A stretch of DNA of 64,000 nt from assembly GCA_037783545.1 (NCBI GenBank), contig JBBELK010000386.1, forward strand, positions 992,001 through 1,056,000, read 5' to 3'. A program made the position numbers and the translations under genes. Source of the DNA: Henricia sp. BOLD:AAB3569. Taxonomy: Eukaryota; Echinodermata; Asteroidea; Spinulosida; Echinasteridae. A model generated the notes under the pieces. It ran no database searches. It worked only from the letters and a program-made list of their open reading frames with translations, and was not told the origin of the DNA. Of the stretch, positions 1 to 10,000 are shown piece after piece. Each line of letters opens with the position of its first letter. The stretch's first letter is position 1.

Positions 1-106
1 TTTGGGGAAAGGTACTGAGCTGGCTTATCCACAGGTAAAAGACCAGTTGCGTGATAGATTTGCATAAATCTTTGGCGTGCCATACGCGTGACGTCGACAA
101 CTATCA

Positions 107-388
107 TATCCGCCATTACTGTTTCCATACTATGGCACGCCAAAGCGGAAATAATTCAACACTGATAATTTTGCCATCAACCCTGAAAAAACAAGTCTCA
201 ACATTTTTAAAAACTTGCCAACAAAAGCAAGGTATGCCAGTTTCAAAAAGTATAGGCCTATCAACATTTAAAAGTCATGCCAACTTTGTATTTCTTGCGC
301 AACATTTGCGAAAATATGCGTCAACATTAAATTATCAGTGTTGATTTTTTTTCCGCTTTGGCGTGCCAAAGTATGGACACAGTAATGC
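107..388. repeat. Family D MITE, copy 1
   Basis: Inverted ends share ATCCGCCATTACTG.. and CCATACTATGGCACGCC on the left with GGCGTGCCAAAGTATGG.. and CAGTAATG on the right. The interior has CATCAACCCTGAAAAA, GTCTCAACATTT and TGCGCAACATTTGCG, shared with the copies at 4549 and 33941. It has no coding capacity. Extra sequence left of it from 71 (TTTGGCGTGCCATACGCG) matches the alternative right end of the second copy. Confidence 0.75.
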
Positions 389-523
389 GAGTCAGCTTGG
401 GCCGGGTATACAGAATAATTTTTGAAGCATGTTACGGGATTTTGAGTTGACGGATTTTGCAGATTAATGCCAAAAATGTTTTGCGAGTCAGCGTAGGCCG
501 GAAACGTAATGTTTGCAGATGAT

Positions 524-977
524 TGGGTAATTCCTAAAATTAGGGGTCCAAAAGTGTCACATGCTTTTTAAGATTTCCAAGTGTTTTTAATGATTGAAAG
601 TGGTTTCCCAGTAGAAAATAATTATTTTTATTTGAACAAATGCCACTCAAATTTAATGTTTGTGTGTAGATATGGCACCAAGGTTAATGCAAACACATTC
701 TACAGCCAATTTTCATTGGCGTAGGTAACCCGAGACACCAAACTCCTATCCAATACCATGGAACAAATTATAAGCCTTCATGGTCTTTTGTTTTGAATAT
801 TTTTCAGGAATCAGAAAACAAAATATTGAAGAAAATGATGCTGCCTCCTATAATCACAGGCCACAGTCCATTACTGAGAATTTGTGGGACGTCATAAGTG
901 ATGATTTTTAAAGCAGAGAGTGTCGTACGTAACTGGGACACCAAACATTTTGGACCCCTAATTTTGGGAATTACCCA
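524..977. repeat. 454-bp MITE with about 30-bp terminal inverted repeats
   Basis: The left end TGGGTAATTCCTAAAATTAG and the complement of the right end TGGGTAATTCCCAAAATTAG are nearly identical, and pairing continues through GGGGTCCAAAA. Related short sequences (GCGAGTCAGCGTAGGCCGG and GCGAGTCGGCTTCAGCCGG) lie outside each end. The 104-codon - strand reading frame inside it (1118-804) shows no protein-like features. Confidence 0.7.
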
Positions 978-1463
978 GTTATAATGTAGGTCTGAAGTTT
1001 CGCGAGTCGGCTTCAGCCGGAAACAACGTTTAATAAGACTTTTGCCCAAACCCCTCGTATACGAATAAAATAATACAGGCTGCTCAAGCCATGAATGCAT
1101 CAGACATTGTTCCCCCATTTTCTTTCAGTTTGTTTGTTCTATTTTTGTAGCATGCGGGATAATCAAGCGTGACCGCCCAAAGCGTGAAAAATTGGCAATA
1201 TGGCGGCCGAATACAAACTGTCAACCTTTTGTTCCATTCGTCATATTGAATTTTTGTTTAATTTGGAGGCACATAGGCCTATACATACGCACACGTCACG
1301 TTTATATGGCATGATCGAATCTTATACAAATAATGAAGATGCTCTATACCAGCTGATCAAGCTATAAGGTACAGTGGTATATTCGTTTTCCACACGAATC
1401 CATTTTCGTTTCTCTTGGTGGATTCGTAGGGAAAACCTGTGGGAGTATACCCCTGTGCCTTAT

Positions 1464-1537
1464 AGCTTAGCTGGTACAGCATCTGCCCGGCGAGTCGGAG
1501 GTCTTGGGTTCGAAACCTGATAAGGCCCAAATTAGTT
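1464..1537 (+). repeat. tRNA-like sequence, probably SINE head or tRNA pseudogene
   Basis: A 7-bp acceptor stem GCCTTAT / ATAAGGC is perfect. An A-box-like TAGCTTAGCTGGTACAGC and a B-box GGGTTCGAAACC are present. The anticodon arm lacks U33 and does not form a normal 5-bp stem, and a near copy recurs at 34291-34360. That favours a pol III-derived repeat over a working tRNA gene. Confidence 0.6.
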
Positions 1538-1799
1538 TTTCTTTCATTCCAAGTTTAATTGTTTTATTTCAATGGTGATTAGGCACCATACCAATATATT
1601 GCGTTCGTCCTCAAACACACATGGAGATAAAGCTGTTTGTAATAGTTATTTAATCCTATAATCTATTTTTAATTAAGATTACGTATTAGTATTAATAACC
1701 ACGTCCTTGTAAAGGACAACGGAATCTTTCTTGTTAGTACTAACCGTTACGATAGAAATTTCACAAAGTGTGACAAGGCGCCAAAATGCATGACACACA

Positions 1800-2035
1800 G
1801 GAGCCAATTTCATAAAGCTGTTTAGCAAAAATATTTGCTTAATCCAAAATTCCTTTGCTTTATAAAAATGGGTTAGCAGTCAAAATCTTATGTGATGTGC
1901 ATTTCAATTTACTGGTGTACTGCTATTCTTGCTAAAAACACAAGTTGACATACAATTTTGACTAATAATCCATTTTTATCAAGCAAACAAATTAGCAAAT
2001 TCTTTTTGCTAAACAGCTTTATGAAATTTGCCCCC
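1800..2035. repeat. Foldback MITE (CCAATTTCATAAAGCTG type)
   Basis: The left end GAGCCAATTTCATAAAGCTG and the right end CAGCTTTATGAAATTTGCCC are inverted repeats that extend through GTTTAGCAAAAA. An interior stretch (TTATGTGATGTGCATTT) is shared with the element at 55752-56117. Confidence 0.75.
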
Positions 2036-2297
2036 GTCACATATGACTCCCCTTGGTAAATTATCATGGTAAGTTCATGCGTTTATATACTATAGCTTCT
2101 GTCACACACTGAAGCGTGACCGCCTAAAGTGGAAAATTGTGCAATATGGCGGCCAATCACAAAGCTCGACCTTTTGTTCTATTCGCCATATTGAATTCGT
2201 TTTGGGTCTCGACTTTTCAAGGCACCTTCGCACTCGTCACATGGCATAATATAGCGCTGAATTGCTGAAGCGTCTCCTATGACTTTCGTGCGTTTAA

Positions 2298-2390
2298 AGG
2301 CCTATCATTTGCAATGATACAAAATTTTACTTCATGAGTTGACAAGAAAGGGTGTCGATAGTTTTATCTTGCAAGTGACAAATTGGCCCT
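2298..2390. repeat. Short TTAA-flanked MITE
   Basis: TTAA at 2294-2297 and 2391-2394 bounds a 93-bp element with ends AGGCCTATCATTTGCAA and, on the complement, AGGGCCAATTTGTCACTTGCAA. It belongs to the AGGC..ATCATTTGCA family. Its interior shares TTCATGAGTTGACAAGAAA and GTGTCGATAG with the copy at 16679. Confidence 0.55.
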
Positions 2391-2454
2391 TTAAAAAGCC
2401 AGTAAACAGGATTTGCAATGTCCCAAAATGTTAATCAACAATTTGACCAAAAAA

Positions 2455-2840
2455 CCCAATTTTTAAAAACTTAATCACGGGAAGGAAAGGAAGATAGAAG
2501 TGGTTCCGACTGTACAATGCAACGTTTCCGCCCGAGATTACATTTTTATGAGAAAACGACAATTGAAGATTAATTTATATATTATAAATGCGTGTACACA
2601 CGCATTCTTTTGACAAGGGCGCCATCATATGTCCTACTATGGTATTATGGCTTCGTTTTCCGTGCAGTAGAGCCAGGGAACCAGCCCAATAGGACAGTGG
2701 CTTTGCCCCATTTTTTGAAAGCATGAACACGGTTTTTCATTGGGAAGAACGACCATATACACATTCGCCAGTTGAGACTCCATGCACTAAGTCTATGGAG
2801 CATCACATAAACATCCTAAGTGTTTTCGAAATATTTTCTC
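2455..2840 (+). repeat. Family A dispersed element, copy 1
   Basis: The copy runs from GAAGATAGAAGTGGTTCC through the GCGTGTACACACGC palindrome, CAAGGGCGCCATCATATG, AGCCAGGGAACCAGCC and GAAAGCATGAACACGG, then decays. The family consensus ends further right with GAGGTACTGAGCTGACTTA and AACGCCGTTTGTAACAG. No open frame is conserved between copies. Confidence 0.7.
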
Positions 2841-3142
2841 ATTGCTAATATGTTTCCGAACAAAATTTACACTTTATGGGGCATTATCATGTCATATTAG
2901 AAGAATTAGTGGCGACGGTGTGCGGAATTTATACCATACGGAAAACCTGATAAATCCATGCATTTTTGTGTGTTGAATGAATCGTTAAAAACAAATTTGC
3001 AGACAATTTTGTTTTAAAGAAGCACCTTCAGTTGCCAATTTTAACCCAAAATGTACCATTTTACACGGAAAAAAAATCGTCTAGTGTTTGTTACCATTGA
3101 TATGGTGTCACTGCGAATGATGTATTGGGGTTTAAGCTACAA

Positions 3143-3228
3143 CCCTCCCCCTTCCCCACTCCCACCCCCTTCCCCACTCCCACCCCCTTCCCCACCCCTC
3201 CCCCACTCCCCTCCCCCCAATCCTTCCC
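3143..3228 (+). repeat. C-rich microsatellite (CCCCTTCCCCACTCCCA)n
   Basis: An imperfect tandem repeat of CCCCTTCCCCACTCCCA and shorter CCCCACTCCC units. The - strand is G-rich with many runs of four or more G, so it could form G-quadruplexes. It lies just past the predicted donor of the - strand exon. Confidence 0.85.
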
Positions 3229-3353
3229 AAGTACAGTATAAGCGATCTAAACTATAGTTGGGATCGCGTTCCAAGTTGGGTCTTGACAACCTCAACAAAA
3301 TAGTGCGTTAATTATCCAAATGTTGGATATTAAAACAACTGAGGGTAATTTAC

Positions 3354-3615
3354 CGAGAAAACTTTCTTCGATGGCCGTGACATAAAGCGACAACCCCCGG
3401 TGATCCCTTAACGACGCGGCATCCATCCCATGTTCATCCAACTCCGTAAGCAACTCATCAAGACGGTACGAATCCCCCGTTTTTATGACTTCCAAAATCT
3501 CTTGGACCCGGCTATCTCCGGCGTCGCCTACTCCGGCTTCCGCTGTATCCGTAGACACATCGTCATCGCAAACTATGGCGTCGTTTTCGTATGCCAGCAC
3601 ACCAAGGTCACCCAT
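3354..3615 (-). CDS. Probable first coding exon of an acidic, ankyrin-like protein (rest not found)
   Basis: Reading leftward from ATG at 3615, 87 codons plus one base run to a plausible donor CTCG|GTAAATT (phase 1). The start context is AAAATGG. The peptide has strongly protein-like composition: MGDLGVLAYENDAIVCDDD, an acidic Ala/Gly/Asp linker, then VIKTGDSYRLDELLTELDEHG followed by LRDHRGLSLYVTAIEE, which resembles one degenerate ankyrin repeat (GD..LDELL..HG.D...D.RG.SL...A). Third-codon positions are GC-rich compared with the flanks. It is divergent to the nAChR gene with about 3.3 kb between them. No second exon could be traced in the repeat-rich 3.3 kb to its left, so the gene probably continues beyond the window. 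Function is not assigned. Confidence 0.55.
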
Positions 3616-4548
3616 TTTTCTGGAGTTTTCCGATCACTAGAAGTTTACAAAACGAAAGCGATGCCCACACAAAATGTTCGTCTAGAATCTATACGAGCGT
3701 TTAAACATCTCATATCGTCGTACATGTTTACCGTTTTCAACCACCATAGGATCCAGATGAATTCCACCAACATGCAGCTCTAAATCTGGCCCCACACCAG
3801 CCGTAAATAGTGTATTGTGATTATCCCTTCAGCCTTGCCAGCAAAACCGCATTTGCGTTTTGATAACGCCAGGTTGTTGTCTTTTTCTTCGGGTGCATTC
3901 AACCAAGTTCGAGAATACACTTTGACCTTAAAGCCGTTTTCAACACAGCCAACAAGTATTGTACCAACACAGGACAGTCCAGAAAAAAGGTTAAATTTCT
4001 TTCAATGTCCACAATAGAATTCACCCGAGATTCCGTCTTTCTCAAATAAGTATATTGGTTTACACTACAGGCCAGCAGGGCAGGGGCGGATCCATGATTT
4101 TTTCCAGGAGGGGGTTTTGCCACCAGGGAGGGGTTTTGTCCGTCAGATTTTTTATGTCAGCTTGTTTCGGACAAGCGGGTACACAAAAAATGCATTACAT
4201 TATATTTTTTGGTGTCAGAGCAGGGAGGAGTATTGACATCCCAAAACTCCCCCTCTGGATCCGCGCCTGGCCAGGTCACCATATAAAACTGAACTTTTTC
4301 ACACAATCTCTCCGCGGTGCGTTGTGCGCTACACGTAAAACGAAATTTTAAAAACGTACACGGTCACGTTTCAATGTATATACATGTACATTACATGTAT
4401 ACAACACAATGAACAAAGATATACATTTGACATTTCGGATTTTTTTTAAAAAATTTCATTGTATACCTCAAAATGTTTGTTAATGAAGTCAAAGTATTAT
4501 ATTTCGGTTAAAGGAAACACCGGCTTCGTTGGGCTATGTAAAGTATTA

Positions 4549-4892
4549 TTGGGTTTCACTTGGCTTGACAACCGGTTGCTATCCGCCATTACTGTGTCCA
4601 TACTTTGGCACGCCAAAGCGAAAATAATAATTTCAAAAAATGTTTACACATATTTTCGCAAATGTTGTGCAAGAAAAAAAAATGTTGGCATGACTTTTTA
4701 ATGTTGATAGACTGTTTAAAACCGGCATGCCGTGCTTTTGTTGGCAAGTTTTTAAAAATGTTGAGACTTGTTTATCAGGATTGATGGTAGAACTATCAAT
4801 GTTGAATTATTTCCGCTTTGGCGTGCCATAGTATGGACATAGTAATGGCGGATATTATAGTTGTGACGTCACGCGTATGGCATGCCAAAGCG
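4549..4892. repeat. Family D MITE, copy 2
   Basis: The left end TTGGGTTTCACTTGGCTTG, ACAACCGGTTGCTATCCGCC and TGGCACGCCAAAGCG matches the copy at 33941. The right end keeps GGCGTGCCATAGTATGGAC but then diverges into TATTATAGTTGTGACGTCAC, the alternative terminus also seen left of copy 1. The interior matches the other copies in inverted orientation. Confidence 0.75.
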
Positions 4893-4910
4893 AAAATAAT
4901 CTTGCCTGCC

Positions 4911-5042
4911 GTTATGCGCACGCATCATGCTTTGCATAAATTTGCTTAGGAAATGTTCAAAGGTATCAAAATTCAAAGCCGATGTGACCGGTGAACTCAT
5001 TCATTATCCAAATTTATGCACAGCAAGATGCGTGCGCACAGC
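4911..5042. repeat. Foldback element with GCGCACGCATC arms
   Basis: The left arm TTATGCGCACGCATCATG followed by TTTGCATAAATTT pairs with the right arm AAATTTATGCACAGC followed by AAGATGCGTGCGCACAG. A similar foldback with related arms is at 62388-62503. Confidence 0.65.
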
Positions 5043-6952
5043 GATAGCCACACCCCCAATGTTTTGATGTCTGCCGTGACGTCAGATCGAGGTCACACCG
5101 TCTATAATCGCATAAACGATGACTCCTTCCACTGAACTCTACACAATGTATGGGACAACAGCAAATGCCTATGCTATAATTGAAACACGTGCCGGCCATC
5201 TTGATCCAGCGAAACAATGCCTTGCCTAGACTGCTTCCCGGTCCATACGATCGCTTGCATTCCATTTAACACATGTACTTTAGTGAAAGTGGTGCAGTCT
5301 AGGAACACTTTTTTTTCTGGAGCAAGATGGCGGATGGTGGCTTTACTCAGGGTGTCGTTCAGTGCTATCCCTCAAGGGCTACTAAAGTGTGACGTCACTT
5401 GCCAGAGTAAGTGGGTCTATACATTCGTTTGTAACGTCCATTCGCCGGAAACGTCCATTGCTAAAGTGCAGGAAACGGCACTGAGTGCAGACCCAGTAGC
5501 CTTGACGTTTTCACTTTACCACTTTATTCTATAAACAGCACCGAACACTTTGAATAGCGCCACCAACGACGCTACCTGACCAAGTGAGGGCGCCCTTGCA
5601 ACGGCGCCGTTATGGAAATTCCCGCATTTTGTTATCCACGGGTTAAACCAGTGACTGCGTCACGTGACAATTTATGCAGTCTTCGCTTTAAGTCAAATTT
5701 CAGAATCGATGAGTGGCCGTACAGAACAAGCGAGACCTGGTTACACTAAAGTCATTTTGTTGCAAAATTTTGTGGATACGATCTTCATTTTTGCTGTCTA
5801 AATACAGCCGTCCGATTTCAACCAATTTGGATAATGTGTCACCTCGCACCCGGTTTTACACGTCTATAAGCCTACAGTTCTTTCTTCGAATTAAAACAGA
5901 AAATTTCATACAGGGATAAAATGAAAATATCTTCGCTATTAAACATTCATCGCGAGATTTTTGCGACAAAATGGATTTGTTATATTTGTGATTTGTTGGT
6001 TCGTCGACGCACCGATTACGTCAGAGCCGCCATACTTGGGATTTCATGACGTCATATGCAAAACCTTCATCTGACACGCAATGGAGATAAGACCAGTTCT
6101 GGATGCGATAAAAATAATTCTGTGCGGTGTATCACATCTAAATGAGTAGTAGTTTATGCGACATTTTGACTGCAAATTACGGTTTTGTTGGACGCAAAGA
6201 AAATAGTTGTTGTCGAGAAAATAGATTTTGGGAGTGCAAAACGGGAAAATTATGTCTAAGGAAAACACGAGTGACTGGCGTGTGCTTTTGCAGCGGGTGA
6301 TCGAGTTGAGCTGACTGGTGAAAATGCACTGCTCAACTGCGTCATCGCATATAGTACGGCCGCTCCCAACGTACGTACGCGTTGCGTGCAGTTATCGGAA
6401 GCTAATATACTCGTCTTCTCCACAAAAACACTCTGCGGTGTTTCGCTAGTTTTCCTCACTTGAAATTCACCAGAAGTCTGGCTCCTGCACCATCGATTTC
6501 CTAAGTTCTGGTGTTTATTTTGGGCGTTATTTTACCTGGAAAATATGCACTATATTGGAGCGTCTGATGCCAGACAACGTTTTGATTAAGATTTCGATCA
6601 AATTGGATCGCGGAGATTTTTTTTCGTCCGAAGACGCAAGATTCATTAAATGCAATCCGCGTCTTCTGTTGTCGTGGCGTGTATTCGCCTCAAGACACAT
6701 TTTGAGACTTTGAAAAGAAGTGTCTTACCTCGAGTAAAATAAAAGAGAAGCCAGCTGTATTGTCTATTTCGGAGAAATAATTAACATCGGAGAGGACTTC
6801 ACAAGTTTTCGAATCTTAAACAATTTACGCCCAACGTTTGGTGAAATACGGTTGATTTTTGTACGGAAAGGAGAGTGCGGACTTTTTACTAGAAGAAAAA
6901 CGCACAACGTTCACGTCTTTCTCTGTACGGAAAATAACTTGATGATGTCATC

Positions 6953-7043
6953 ATGACGTTATTCCCGTGGAAATTAAGTACAGTCGGCGAGAGGTGGTGG
7001 TGTTCGTGGTGTTTCGTGGTCTTGCTGTTCCAAAGAAATGAAG
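6953..7043 (+). CDS. nAChR exon 1: start codon and signal peptide
   Basis: This 91-bp coding part gives 30 codons plus one base (phase 1) and ends at AAG|GTAAGA. The protein starts MTLFPWKL and has a hydrophobic stretch WWCSWCFVVLLF typical of a signal peptide; cleavage may fall near the exon 1-2 junction (residue 31). The ATG is chosen because an in-frame TAA lies 18 bases upstream at 6935-6937 and no other in-frame ATG intervenes. The tract before it is the presumed 5' UTR and promoter region, but no TATA box or initiator can be defended. Signal-peptide exons are poorly conserved, so this exon rests on phase, donor and hydrophobicity rather than on family identity. Confidence 0.75.
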
Positions 7044-10000
7044 GTAAGAAGATTTAAGTGAATGACAGAACTTAGAGAGAGTTATGTTCGTGAATTTTGT
7101 AAAAAAATACTAAAAACGGGTTCTAACAATGGCTGAAATTTGGCAGAATGTTTTCGCGCCATTTCGTACTTTTTGGTCTTATAGGGCAGGGGGGCGGTTC
7201 TGGCAGATAATATATCCCACATTTTGGCAGAGATCAACTTTTATGTCGGATATGACTTTGCAATTTGGAGAATCCATATACCTACGTGGTGCAAGGAAGC
7301 AAAATTAGTCGGAACTTAATTGGCAATCCTTGTTTTGAGATATTGGCCAAAATACGTTCGTATGAGTATGCCTATCGGGTAAAAATATCAAATTTTGAGT
7401 TTAATCAAAATTTGAAAAATTATTTTGTAATTCAGTTGACATCAAAATATTCCCATAGGACTAACAGCTTCGTTGTGTATGACTGCACAAAGCTTCTGTA
7501 TGCTGAAAATTCCCACTCTCAGATTAACTGCTTTTTTAAAATAAAAAAGTGGAAAGAATTCTTTGGTTTCCTTTGTTGCTCGGTATAGACATTATTTTAG
7601 TTTAAATTAGTTTACAAAACATTGGTGGTTTTTGACGATATAATTCAAGTACACGGATTGAGAACGTGAAATTTCGGAATGGTAACGAGAAAAATATGAC
7701 AAATGATATGGTATTAAAATCTTAACACCCATGCAAAAAATAGGGGTTGGGGTTGGGGTTGGGGGTGGGGTTGGGGGTGGGGTTGGGGGTGGGGGTGGGG
7801 GTGGGGGGGGGGGGGGGGGGGTGTCAACAATTTGATCTGGACAAGTTTGAAAGGTATTTGCTTTGCAAAATATTTCAATAGCCTAAATCGTATGTGGTGT
7901 GTGTTAGCGATGATTGACTGTAATTCTGGTATATACAGACCGTATCGAATAGCCGACATCTTGCAGGGCAGTTTCTTTGTTCCGTGAGCAATTTGTGCTT
8001 CCATTGTTGACCAATTTAAATGACAAAAGTTGCCCTATACAAGATGGCGGCTATTCGATATATGGTCTTCTGTTAAAAACATAAAATGGCTCTCTTTACA
8101 TGATCCTATAAACTGACCTAAAATGGGAAAACTTGTAATTAAGCATCACAAACATTTTCACCTTTTTGACGGTTGCCTAAATTTAAAAATCTCCGGACAA
8201 CTCACTAGCACAAATAATTATAAATTTCTGTTCCAAATCACAAATGCAGAAATGTACCGGAGCAAAAAACCAAAACAGAGAAAAATTTTCCCACATATAA
8301 AATCGCAGCCAAACGTTCAGAGTATAAATAGAAACATACTTTATTAAATCTTGTTTTATAAAAAAAGACTTCTCCAGGCGCGTTCCAAATTAAATGTAGG
8401 GCTTGACTCACGAGGCAAGAATAAAATTGGTGAATGAATGGCGACCATTTGCAAAACAGAAGCATGCGCAAAACGTCCACTGTCCTACTTTCTTTCATCG
8501 AGTATAACACAAAAATTCCTTAGGGCATATACAGAAACCAAACAATTACTTAATTTTCTCTCCGACCGGTCTTTCAGATTTTCATTTGCCGATTAATTTG
8601 ATATAAAAACTGTACACTGAGGTTTATCACAATAGGCTGGTGTACAGTGACGTCTTTAATGTAAATGCCGATGGCGGATAAATTATCAGGATAAAATATT
8701 GAATGGAGTTCTTTTTGTGTAAAGAGTTATGACAACTTGCGGTCAATGGGGGACGCCATTTTGTTTTCTTAGTAATGCACAACGCAAATATTTAAAGATA
8801 AATTATAGGATTTAGCAACCATGCAAATTCTGACTCCAAAAGCCAATAAAAAATGTATTCTTCTGGTGTATGGGATATAGTGTCAACCCCTGCCGAAGGC
8901 AATGAAAATAAGCAGAGAATATCGGTGAATTTCCCATTGTTTTAGCCAAATTAGCCTAGTTTCATGAAGGTATGCTTTAGAAAAACACTGAAAAAAAACC
9001 TGTTTTCTGGTGGTATTTATTCACTTAAACTTCTTTAGGTGATAGATGGATACTTAATAGGTGGTCTCATGCAGAAATCCTGGTATCGATAAAAAATGCC
9101 CTACTTGACATACATGCATAAATTAGCCATTATCTCAGTTCTGGCCTGTGCGACAAGCGCCTAGTTTCGGTGGAGCGGTTCACATTTTATCACTGTACAA
9201 AAGAAAGCACATTAGACCATAGTTTTTGGTGACAATTCGAAAATCCTCAATACGGGCTTTTGAAAGTGTAAATCCACGGTGCTGATATTGATGTATACAC
9301 ACGCCAAATATTCACCAACATTTTATCGAATTTTGACACATGCGTTTCTCGTGACTTTCGATTTTATGTGCCGCAATTCATTGTTGGTAGCTGTACGGGC
9401 GTGGGGTGGGGGTGTTTTGGGGCAATGGATGGTGTAAAAACACCTGTATTGATCACGCTGTACGCAGGACGCGCGCGTTGTTATAACATCCGTGACGTCA
9501 TTCAAATAAATTTTGATTTGACTGGAGGTAGCTGGTCAGTAATCGATTAAAGGAGCGTGTTCAGAAAAATGGATTTCGTTCTAACCTAACAATCATATAA
9601 AATACCTCCCCAAAATACTATCCATGGGAAGAAAACAGGAAATTTGCAATCTCCAATTTGGATGTGGAAGCAAAAAGGTTGGTGTAATCACTGCACTGCT
9701 TTATATGGAACGGTTAATAGTTTATACAAAATATCGGTGGATTTTTGACGATATCCTTTGAAATATACGGATTGAGAGCGCGAAATTTCAGAATGGTACT
9801 GAGAAAAATATTACAATTGATATGGTGTTAAAATCTCAATACCAAATGAGAAAAATGTGGGGCTCAAAAATGCGATCTGGACACGCTCCTTTAAGCATTC
9901 GTACTCCGGGTACCGGTCCGGCGATCGATCACACCACTGCCGGTGGTCGTGGGGCGATTCCGTTGATTACACGGTATACATAGTGTAGGCTATTTGGCTT

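Larger units (their letters stand above)
1..3353. other. Repeat-rich flank left of the ankyrin-like exon
   Basis: No convincing coding exon is visible. The stretch is mostly repeats: a family D MITE (about 107-388), a 454-bp MITE (524-977), a tRNA-like sequence (1464-1537), a foldback (1800-2035), a short TTAA element (2298-2390), a family A copy (about 2455-2840) and a C-rich microsatellite (3143-3228). If the - strand exon at 3615-3354 is real, this is its first intron. Confidence 0.6.
3616..6952. other. Intergenic region between two divergent genes, presumed promoter region
   Basis: It holds a family D MITE (4549-4892) and a foldback (4911-5042), then about 1.9 kb (5050-6950) with no repeat that I recognise and locally high CpG. 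Both flanking genes are read outward, so it may hold two promoters. No TATA box or defined factor site can be defended. Short open frames here lack protein-like composition. Confidence 0.5.

Noticed and set aside
804-1118. 104-codon - strand frame as a small gene
   Set aside because: It overlaps a MITE and its inverted terminus, with no recognisable domain.
1464-1537. Functional tRNA gene here, at 34291 or at 31833-31903
   Set aside because: No proper anticodon loop (U33 missing), one copy lacks its 5' acceptor strand, and similar sequences recur as repeats.
7741-7823. Interstitial telomere sequence
   Set aside because: Units are GGGGTT and GGGGGT of irregular length merging into poly-G, placed at a known internal site of family C; not TTAGGG.
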